From Dehalococcoidia bacterium (lineage in GTDB: Bacteria; Chloroflexota; Dehalococcoidia; Tepidiformales; Tepidiformaceae): a DNA stretch of 12,820 nt. The notes under the pieces were generated by a model. That model did not search any database. It was not told where the DNA came from and saw only the letters and a list, made by a program, of their open reading frames with translations. Positions 6,577 to 12,820 of this stretch are shown one piece after another. Position 1 is the stretch's first letter. Every line of letters begins with the position of its first letter. Position numbers and translations under genes: made by a program. The stretch spans positions 1-12,820 of the forward strand of contig JALOAP010000042.1 of assembly GCA_023228745.1 (NCBI GenBank). The letters are read 5' to 3'.

Positions 6577-7377
6577 ATGTCTGGAAACGACATCCTCTAT
6601 GAAGTTGGCGACGACGGCGTCGCGACACTCACCATCAACCGCCCGGAGCGCATGAACGCCCTCCGCCCACAGACGACCAGGGAGATGCGCGAGGCGATCG
6701 CCGCTGCACGCGAGGATGATGCGGTCCGCTGCCTGCTGGTCACGGGCGCGGGCCGCGGGTTCTGCGCCGGAGACGATTTCCAGGAGATCTTCCTCGCCGA
6801 GAACCGCGGTGACCACCAGGTGGATCGGCAGATCCGTCGCATCAAGTCTGGCGAGGAGTCTCTCGACGACCTTTTCGCCCTCGAGAAGCCGACCATCGCG
6901 GCCGTCAACGGAGCAGCGGTTGGCTACGGCATGGACATCGCGCTCTACTGCGACATCCGCTTCGCCTCCGAGAACGCAAAGTTCGGCTGGTACTTTGTGC
7001 GCCGTGGCGTCCTTGGTACGGTCGGCGGCACCTTCATCCTCCGGCAGCTCGTTGGACTTTCGAAAGCCTTCGAACTGACCCTCACCGGCGACCTGGTCGA
7101 TGCCGCTGAGGCCGAGCGCATTGGCCTTGTCTCGAAGGTGGTCCCGTCGGAGCGGCTTCTCGAGGAGGCACGCGCGATGGCTCGCAAGCTGGCCAGCGGC
7201 CCGCCGCTCGCGCAGCGCGCGGTGAAGCGTGCGATGCACAAGGGCTTCCAAATGGATTGGCGAACACTCGGCGAGTATCAGCAGGCCCTGGGCGACGTGC
7301 TCTGGAAGACGGAGGACCACATGGAGGGCGTGAACTCCTTCACCGAGAAGCGGGAGCCGATGTTTAAGGGAAGGTAG
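6577..7377 (+). CDS. Second crotonase/enoyl-CoA hydratase-family protein
   Basis: This 266-residue protein has ATLTINRPERMNALRPQTTR, the oxyanion loop LLVTGAGRGFCAGDDF, KPTIAAVNGAAVGYGMDIAL, YCDIRFASENAKFGWYFVRR, and the C-terminal LASGPPLAQRAVKRAMHKGF helix. The FxxRRG form, here YFVRRGVLG, marks a subgroup in which the second catalytic glutamate is normally not in the FGQPE position. The first glutamate position is Asp (GYGMD) and the second aligns with Phe. It is clearly a CoA-ester enzyme, but not necessarily a hydratase. GAGGTGA (6567-6573) gives the ribosome binding site three bases before the ATG. It is probably co-transcribed with the preceding crotonase, although the two are too different to be a recent duplication. 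Confidence 0.9.
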   Translation: MSGNDILYEVGDDGVATLTINRPERMNALRPQTTREMREAIAAAREDDAVRCLLVTGAGRGFCAGDDFQEIFLAENRGDHQVDRQIRRIKSGEESLDDLFALEKPTIAAVNGAAVGYGMDIALYCDIRFASENAKFGWYFVRRGVLGTVGGTFILRQLVGLSKAFELTLTGDLVDAAEAERIGLVSKVVPSERLLEEARAMARKLASGPPLAQRAVKRAMHKGFQMDWRTLGEYQQALGDVLWKTEDHMEGVNSFTEKREPMFKGR

Positions 7378-7394
7378 GCGGAATAGCCGGATTG

Positions 7395-7586
7395 CTAGCT
7401 CTCGCCGTGCTCGTGGCGCCCGGCCACGAGCACCTGGTCCTCCTCCTCCTCGATAATTTCGTCGAGGTTCGGATTGAAGCTTGCCGAGTCCTGGCGAATT
7501 CGCGCGAGCAAGAACACCTTGAAGTTTTCGAACAGGTCATAGTAGCCGCTGATCGACGCACCCGAGCAGGCGTTCAGGCGCGTCGA
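7395..7586 (-). pseudogene. Possible gene remnant, minus strand (family not recognised)
   Basis: Between an upstream in-frame TGA (7589-7587) and a TAG (7397-7395) lies a frame whose last 50 codons look coding. It includes GYYDLFENFKVFLLARIRQD and NPNLDEIIEEEEDQVLVAG, and third codon positions are overwhelmingly G or C. There is no ATG and no ribosome binding site. The left part of the frame coincides with one arm of the 7548-7591 inverted repeat, so the 5' part of the gene seems to have been lost there. The acidic strand-like EEEEDQVLVAGRH faintly resembles SnoaL/NTF2-like proteins, but that is too weak to name it. It converges on the end of the second crotonase. Confidence 0.35.
7407..7433. 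terminator. Strong bidirectional hairpin after the crotonase pair
   Basis: GTGCTCGTGGC (7407-7417) pairs perfectly with GCCACGAGCAC (7423-7433) around a five-base loop. It starts 30 bases after the second crotonase's stop and could end that transcript, although no T run follows on the plus strand. On the minus strand it lies inside the last codons of the remnant at 7395-7586. Confidence 0.5.
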
Positions 7587-7591
7587 TCAGC
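7548..7591. repeat. Perfect 12-base inverted repeat with 20-base spacer
   Basis: GCTGATCGACGC (7548-7559) and GCGTCGATCAGC (7580-7591) are exact reverse complements. The repeat lies at the broken 5' side of the minus-strand remnant. It has no T run and no adjacent intact gene end, so it may be an unlinked terminator, a mobile-element footprint or a fold-back scar. Confidence 0.5.
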
Positions 7592-7629
7592 CTTCGCCAC
7601 CCCGCAGCCGGGCTCCGAACGATAGAGAG

Positions 7630-7854
7630 TCACCCACAATGCTTGCTGTCCAACGTGTGGACGAGATGGATAGCCGCCTCCTGTTCCGGGCGAATCAGGA
7701 TGTCCGCGCCCAGCGAGTTCCAGGGCCACCGCGTGGTCGGCGGGTGCTCGCGTTCGCGAACACGGATGGGACTAGGCGCTTCTTTCGCGTGAGCTTGAGG
7801 GAAGCGCCGAGGCGTGCATCGGGGTAGGATATCTTCGCTCCCCCCAGAGCATCC
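7630..7854 (-). pseudogene. Second possible remnant, minus strand (family not recognised)
   Basis: Between a TAG (7857-7855) and a TGA (7632-7630) the minus frame is open for about 74 codons. Its last third reads like a protein end (RWPWNSLGADILIRPEQEAA, then IHLVHTLDSKHCG) with strongly G/C-biased third positions. There is no ATG in frame and no ribosome binding site. A plus-strand frame with an ATG at 7639 overlaps it and looks less protein-like. A 10-base palindrome, GTTCGCGAAC, lies at 7752-7761. I cannot assign a family, and it may not be a gene at all. Confidence 0.25.
7825..7830 (+). promoter_or_regulatory. -10 box of hppA
   Basis: TAGGAT here is the same hexamer used before the EamA gene. 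Transcription from about 7837 would give an unusually long leader of about 150 bases before the hppA start. Confidence 0.4.
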
Positions 7855-7977
7855 CTACTATCCAAGGCGCACTGCTACCGGAGGTCTCCCGCCGGAGCGA
7901 AGTAGTGCGCCCGGGAACACGGTTGTCGCCGAAATCGCGAGCGGCGGCAGCCGATCGCGCGGGTGCCCCCGGGCGCC
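7833..7977 (+). promoter_or_regulatory. Structured 5' leader of hppA with competing stems
   Basis: Three pairings are visible. CTTCGCTCC (7833-7841) pairs with GGAGCGAAG (7894-7902). GGCGCACTGCT (7866-7876) pairs with AGTAGTGCGCC (7901-7911) with one G.T. GGTGCC (7962-7967) pairs with GGCGCC (7972-7977) immediately before the AGGAGG box. The first two share bases 7901-7902 and cross each other, so they would compete or form a pseudoknot. It matches no riboswitch class I can recognise. A regulatory role is inferred. Confidence 0.35.
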
Positions 7978-7988
7978 AGGAGGTTTTA

Positions 7989-10058
<2,070 letters not shown>

Positions 10059-10086
10059 TCGAACCGCAGCGGTGACGATTTTCAAA

Positions 10087-10112
10087 GCGCCCGTGGCCAT
10101 GGCCACGGGTGC
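10087..10112 (+). terminator. Hairpin after hppA
   Basis: GCGCCCGTGGC (10087-10097) pairs with GCCACGGGTGC (10102-10112) around a four-base loop, with one G.T pair. It begins 28 bases past the stop and its core is a 20-base perfect palindrome. No T run follows. Confidence 0.6.
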
Positions 10113-10258
10113 GTTGCGTTCGGCTCGACCGCATCTGTTGCGGGACCGTGAAGTGGATCCCATTCGTCGCTCGTTGGGCCGATTGCTGTGAGCCACTTCA
10201 TGGAGGCCGGTTCCGCCTCCTTGCACGCTACATGAGTCGCACCCATTGGAGGCTCACC
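10113..10258 (+). other. Leader of the 71-residue gene, with two inverted repeats
   Basis: TGAAGTGG (10149-10156) pairs with CCACTTCA (10193-10200), and GGAGGC (10202-10207) pairs with GCCTCC (10215-10220). No clear TANNNT box precedes the start, so the promoter is uncertain. The stems could be a leader structure or a small RNA, but this is speculative. Confidence 0.25.
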
Positions 10259-10474
10259 ATGAATATCTTCGACCCAGAAGGCACCTGGCGCGCAGAGACC
10301 GCCGTTCGCTATGCCCACTTCCGCGAGCGGGAGCGGCGCGGCCTCACCATCCGCCCCATCGAGCCGACCATGTCCACCGGCCCCGGCGACGAGCGCCGGG
10401 ACGTCCGGTGGCACAGCTACTTCCGCTTCGAGGCGCTGCTCCATCGCCACCTCGAGCGGCCAGCCTACGTCTAG
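10259..10474 (+). CDS. Hypothetical small charged protein, 71 residues
   Basis: The ATG at 10259 follows GGAGG (10248-10252) by six bases, and the frame has strongly G/C-biased third positions. The protein is rich in Arg and Glu (HFRERERRGLTIRPIEPT, then RRDVRWHSYFRFEALLHRHL). It has no signal peptide, membrane segment or cysteine. An ATG at 10232 is in frame but has no good ribosome binding site. It is bracketed by the hairpins at 10087-10112 and 10502-10533, so it appears to be its own transcript. No family is recognised. The mix of a Trp-rich start (DPEGTWRAE) and a helical Arg-rich tail would allow RNA or protein binding, but nothing in the sequence proves that. Confidence 0.65.
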   Translation: MNIFDPEGTWRAETAVRYAHFRERERRGLTIRPIEPTMSTGPGDERRDVRWHSYFRFEALLHRHLERPAYV

Positions 10475-10501
10475 CTCCCTCCTTGGGGTTCGCCCCGCCC
10501 A

Positions 10502-10533
10502 GGAACGGCCCGGCCTCCGCGCCGGGCCGTTCC
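10502..10533 (+). terminator. Strong hairpin after the small gene
   Basis: GGAACGGCCCGGC (10502-10514) pairs perfectly with GCCGGGCCGTTCC (10521-10533) around six bases. It starts 27 bases after the stop of the 71-residue gene and precedes the apt promoter. A smaller GGGG-TTCG-CCCC stem lies just upstream. There is no T run. Confidence 0.7.
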
Positions 10534-10567
10534 CCGATCCGCGTGCACTCCTCGCCCGCTCCGTAGG

Positions 10568-10573
10568 TACAAT
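10568..10573 (+). promoter_or_regulatory. -10 box of apt (leaderless)
   Basis: TACAAT ends seven bases before the ATG at 10581, which puts the transcript start on or next to that ATG. The upstream ATG at 10572 overlaps the box and would not be transcribed. Confidence 0.5.
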
Positions 10574-10580
10574 GCCGGCG

Positions 10581-11096
10581 ATGGAACTGAAGTCCCTCAT
10601 CCGCGACGTACCCGACTTCCCGGCGCCCGGTGTGCTCTTTCGTGACATCACCCCGCTGCTGGGCAATGCCGCTGCGTTCTCGTTCGTTCTGGACCAGATG
10701 GTCATGGAGGCGAAGCGCCACGAGCCGGGCGTTATCGTCGGCATCGAATCGCGTGGCTTCCTGTTTGGAGCGCCGCTTGCGGACCGGCTCGGCCTGCCCT
10801 TCGTGCCGGTGCGGAAGCCGGGCAAGCTGCCTGCCGCGCGCATGACCGTCGAATACTCACTGGAGTACGGCCAGAATCGCCTCGATATCCATGAGGATGC
10901 GATGGCGCCGGGCGCCCGCGCCTACATCGTCGACGACCTGCTCGCCACCGGGGGCACAGCGCTTGCAACGGCGAAGCTGGTGGAGATGGTTGGCGGCACC
11001 GTAGCTGGCTTCATCTTCGCAATCGAGCTGGTTCCCCTCGGCGGGCGCCCCAGGCTGGATGCCTACCCGGTCCACAGCCTCCTGGTGTACGACTGA
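10581..11096 (+). CDS. apt: Adenine phosphoribosyltransferase
   Basis: The 171-residue protein has the full Apt pattern: IRDVPDFPAPGVLFRDITPL at the N-terminus, IVGIESRGFLFGAPLADRLG, VPVRKPGKLP, the flexible-loop region TVEYSLEYGQNRLDIHEDAM, and the PRPP-binding YIVDDLLATGGTALA. It makes AMP from adenine and PRPP in the cytoplasm. The start is ATG 10581 (MELKSLIRD) because the -10 box lies directly before it and no Shine-Dalgarno sequence is present. The oxidoreductase gene begins two bases after its stop, which implies one mRNA and coupled translation. The main cellular source of adenine is methylthioadenosine cleavage, matching the nearby mtnA. Confidence 0.97.
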   Translation: MELKSLIRDVPDFPAPGVLFRDITPLLGNAAAFSFVLDQMVMEAKRHEPGVIVGIESRGFLFGAPLADRLGLPFVPVRKPGKLPAARMTVEYSLEYGQNRLDIHEDAMAPGARAYIVDDLLATGGTALATAKLVEMVGGTVAGFIFAIELVPLGGRPRLDAYPVHSLLVYD

Positions 11097-11098
11097 TC

Positions 11099-12103
11099 AT
11101 GGCAGTCATCGGTGGACGCGAAATCTCCTTCGGGCTTTGGTACGACTTCCGGAACCCGGAACCCTGGGCACGCCCCGTCGAAGAGCTCTACGCACAGACG
11201 TTCGAGCACATTCGCTATGCCGAGCGCCTTGGCTTCGACGCCATCTGGACAAGCGAACACCACTTCATTGGCGATGGCTATTCGCCTTCGTTGCTCCCCA
11301 TCTGCGCCGCCATCGCCGCGCGCACAACACGAGTGCGGATCGGGACAAACGTACTTCTCCTGCCGCTCCACGACCCCGTGCGCATCGCCGAAGACGCCGC
11401 AACGGTGGACATCATCAGTGGTGGGCGCTTCGACCTCGGTGTGGCCGTGGGATACAAGCAGGAGGAGTTCTCTGGCTTCGACGTGGATCGCCGGGAACGT
11501 GCAACGCGCATGGACGAGGCTATCGGTGTGTTGCGAAGCGCCTGGGCACCGGGCCGATTCTCTTTCGACGGGAAGCACTACCGGTACCACGACATCGACG
11601 TCACCCCGAAGCCGGTGCAGCAGCCCATGCCACTCTGGATCGGCGGATTCTCCGAGCCGGCAGTGAAACGGGCAGCGCGTCTCGGCGATGCGCTGCTCGC
11701 TGCAGCCAACGTCATCCCCACCTATTTGGCAGAGCGTGAGCGGCTCGCAGTGCGCGGCCCCTTGCGGATTGCCCTGTCGCTCCCCTGGGCCATGGTGAGC
11801 ACTGACCCGGAGGCGGCCTGGGCTTCAATCCGGGAGCATGTGTTCTACCAGCACCGCGAGTATGCGCGCTGGTTCACCGCTGCCGGCATGCCCTTGTTCC
11901 CCACTATCCCGGGATCTCCCGAGGATATTCGGCGGAGAAATCCGGATATTGTGGTGACACCCGCGCGGGCCCGCGAAATTATCGAACGAACAGTCGTCAG
12001 CCTCCCGGTGACGCATTTATACTGGTGGGCGGTTCCTCCTGGCGTCGCCCCGAAGCAGACGGTTCGTTCGCTTGAGTTGATCTCGCGGCTCATCCTTTCA
12101 TGA
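11099..12103 (+). CDS. Luciferase-like (LLM class) flavin or F420-dependent oxidoreductase
   Basis: The 334-residue protein has the bacterial-luciferase TIM-barrel pattern: ISFGLWYDFRNPEPW, AERLGFDAIWTSEHHF, RVRIGTNVLLLPLHDPVRIA, then VDIISGGRFDLGVAVGYKQE, RMDEAIGVLRSAW, and PMPLWIGGFSEPAVKRAARL. Such enzymes are FMN-dependent monooxygenases or F420-dependent reductases/dehydrogenases. The sequence alone does not decide between them. Its ATG lies two bases after the apt stop and has no Shine-Dalgarno sequence, so translation probably depends on ribosomes finishing apt. A functional tie to adenine salvage is not known to me. marR begins 84 bases downstream under its own promoter. Confidence 0.9.
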   Translation: MAVIGGREISFGLWYDFRNPEPWARPVEELYAQTFEHIRYAERLGFDAIWTSEHHFIGDGYSPSLLPICAAIAARTTRVRIGTNVLLLPLHDPVRIAEDAATVDIISGGRFDLGVAVGYKQEEFSGFDVDRRERATRMDEAIGVLRSAWAPGRFSFDGKHYRYHDIDVTPKPVQQPMPLWIGGFSEPAVKRAARLGDALLAAANVIPTYLAERERLAVRGPLRIALSLPWAMVSTDPEAAWASIREHVFYQHREYARWFTAAGMPLFPTIPGSPEDIRRRNPDIVVTPARAREIIERTVVSLPVTHLYWWAVPPGVAPKQTVRSLELISRLILS

Positions 12104-12128
12104 CGAAAGTGACTGAGCCCTTACAAAG

Positions 12129-12138
12129 TCGTATACGA
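12129..12138. promoter_or_regulatory. Operator-like palindrome upstream of marR
   Basis: TCGTATACGA is a perfect 10-base palindrome about 50 bases before the marR start, just upstream of the expected -35 region. AT-rich palindromes are typical MarR targets, so autoregulation is plausible but unproven. Confidence 0.3.
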
Positions 12139-12175
12139 ATGAATGTCTGTACCGCCTGACCGAAATCTTGCTTGG

Positions 12176-12181
12176 TAGCAT
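12176..12181 (+). promoter_or_regulatory. -10 box of marR (leaderless)
   Basis: TAGCAT ends six bases before the ATG at 12188, and no Shine-Dalgarno sequence is present, so the mRNA probably begins at the start codon. Confidence 0.4.
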
Positions 12182-12187
12182 GCACAT

Positions 12188-12637
12188 ATGAACACGGCAA
12201 CCAAACCGGAACTCGCCCTGGTGACCGGCCTCTACCGCACCACGAATGCGATCGTCCGCGAACTCGACCAGCGCCTGGGCCGTGACCACAACGTCACCTT
12301 CATCCAGGCGGTCACCCTGCTCGCAGTGGATTCGTTCGATCGGCCGCAACCCCACCTCGTCGCTGACTACCTGTCCCAGCAGTCGCAGACGGTGACCGGC
12401 GTGCTCGACCGACTCGAGCGGGCGGGGCATATCACGCGACGGCGGGACCTGAACGACCGGCGCGCGGTTCGCCTGGAGTTGACGGAGACTGGCCAGGAAC
12501 TGGTCCGCGGGATCAAGACGACGCTCCAGCGGCACGTCAATGATGTCGTCGCCGGCGTCGACTCGGACACGCGGTCGCGCCTGAGTGACGATCTCGAGGC
12601 ACTGGAGCGCTCACTCCGGGCCGCGTCGACGCGCTAG
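12188..12637 (+). CDS. MarR-family transcriptional regulator
   Basis: The 149-residue protein has the MarR layout. An N-terminal dimerisation helix (LALVTGLYRTTNAIVRELDQ) comes first. A winged helix follows: FIQAVTLLAVDSF, recognition helix region LSQQSQTVTGVLDRLERAGH, and wing ITRRRDLNDRRAVRLELTETG. A C-terminal dimerisation helix closes the protein. The conserved D-x-R-x-x-x-L wing motif is intact, so DNA binding is expected. No ligand can be assigned. It lies between the luciferase-like gene and mtnA, all on the plus strand. It may control itself through the palindrome at 12129-12138, and possibly the neighbouring genes. Confidence 0.92.
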   Translation: MNTATKPELALVTGLYRTTNAIVRELDQRLGRDHNVTFIQAVTLLAVDSFDRPQPHLVADYLSQQSQTVTGVLDRLERAGHITRRRDLNDRRAVRLELTETGQELVRGIKTTLQRHVNDVVAGVDSDTRSRLSDDLEALERSLRAASTR

Positions 12638-12656
12638 CGAGCCCGGCCGCGTCGCG

Positions 12657-12662
12657 TAGACT
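12657..12662 (+). promoter_or_regulatory. -10 box of mtnA (leaderless)
   Basis: TAGACT ends seven bases before the GTG at 12670 and no Shine-Dalgarno sequence is present. This is the same geometry as at apt and marR. Confidence 0.4.
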
Positions 12663-12669
12663 TGGTGAC

Positions 12670-12820
12670 GTGCCTCGCCAGGCCGTGCCTCTTAGTATCC
12701 TCCGCGGGCGTGGGATCGAAATCCTCGACCAGACACGCCTTCCCCACGACGAGACCTACCTCCTGCTCGAAGACCTCGCTGCCGTGTGCGAGGCGATTCG
12801 GGAGTTGCGTGTCAGAGGGG
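12670..12820 (+). CDS. mtnA: S-methyl-5-thioribose-1-phosphate isomerase, N-terminal part (runs off right edge)
   Basis: From a GTG the 50 visible residues read as the start of the eIF2B-like MtnA family: GIEILDQTRLPHDETYLLLE, followed by DLAAVCEAIRELRVRG, which leads into the conserved RVRGAPAI motif cut by the edge. MtnA converts methylthioribose-1-phosphate to methylthioribulose-1-phosphate in the methionine salvage pathway. Catalytic Cys and Asp lie outside the window. The GTG start is supported by the TAGACT box seven bases upstream. Related eIF2B-like isomerases (for example ribose-1,5-bisphosphate isomerase) share the fold, but the LDQTRLP opening favours MtnA. Confidence 0.85.
   Translation, partial: MPRQAVPLSILRGRGIEILDQTRLPHDETYLLLEDLAAVCEAIRELRVRG

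Noticed and set aside
4810..7320. Very long open frame (836 codons) on the minus strand
   Set aside because: It lies antisense to the Vps62-domain gene and both crotonases. Its translation is rich in Glu/Arg/His low-complexity sequence typical of the antisense frame of GC-rich genes, and it matches no family.
7395..7545. Calling the minus-strand remnant a SnoaL/NTF2-like gene
   Set aside because: Only a short acidic strand motif is suggestive. Without an alignment the family name would be a guess.
7639..7827. 62-codon plus-strand frame with ATG
   Set aside because: It has no ribosome binding site and an Arg-rich composition, and it overlaps a better-biased minus-strand frame.
7905..7988. 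Earlier GTG start for hppA
   Set aside because: It would add a basic, non-membrane stretch not seen in the family, while GTG 7989 has a perfect AGGAGG at the right distance.
10311..10580. Upstream extension of the apt reading frame
   Set aside because: It runs through the 71-residue gene and a 13-base-pair hairpin, and the apt promoter box lies directly before the chosen ATG.

Overview
The window is GC-rich and reads as bacterial chromosome, with mostly single-gene or short transcription units. The gene mix (an acyl-CoA dehydrogenase, two crotonases, a membrane pyrophosphatase, a luciferase-like oxidoreductase), the high GC and the -10-only, often leaderless promoter style suggest an environmental Chloroflexota, possibly Dehalococcoidia/Tepidiforma-like. 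That assignment is an inference from gene style only; there is no rRNA or marker gene to prove it.

Left part (1-2523). Two minus-strand metabolic genes come first: an acyl-CoA dehydrogenase that runs off the left edge, and a short molybdopterin-dependent (sulfite-oxidase-fold) protein. Divergent from them lies a broken stretch, 1203-2358. It consists of three pieces of unrelated genes joined end to end: the N-terminal half of a short-chain dehydrogenase (+), an inverted internal piece of an FAD/4Fe-4S oxidase (-), and the C-terminal end of a SulP/STAS anion transporter (+).

Middle part (2524-7377). A DMT/EamA exporter (-) is divergent from a large membrane protein that fuses a Vps62-like domain to a six-helix membrane module. 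After these come two tandem crotonases. Neither has the two catalytic glutamates of a classical enoyl-CoA hydratase at the aligned positions.

Gap (7378-7988). About 600 bases hold no convincing intact gene. They contain two short minus-strand open stretches that look like gene remnants, two perfect inverted repeats, and then a promoter and structured leader for the next gene.

Right part (7989-12820). hppA encodes a pyrophosphate-energised ion pump with K+-dependent-type residues. A 71-residue protein of unknown function follows, set off from its neighbours by strong hairpins. Then come apt (adenine salvage) with a luciferase-like oxidoreductase 2 bases downstream, a MarR regulator, and the start of mtnA, cut by the right edge. 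Apt and MtnA handle the two products of 5'-methylthioadenosine cleavage, so this end has a methionine/adenine-salvage flavour.

Across the window many genes are preceded by a TANNNT box without a clear -35. In apt, marR, mtnA and the EamA gene the box sits so close to the start codon that the mRNA is probably leaderless. No tRNA, rRNA, CRISPR array, transposase or integrase was seen.
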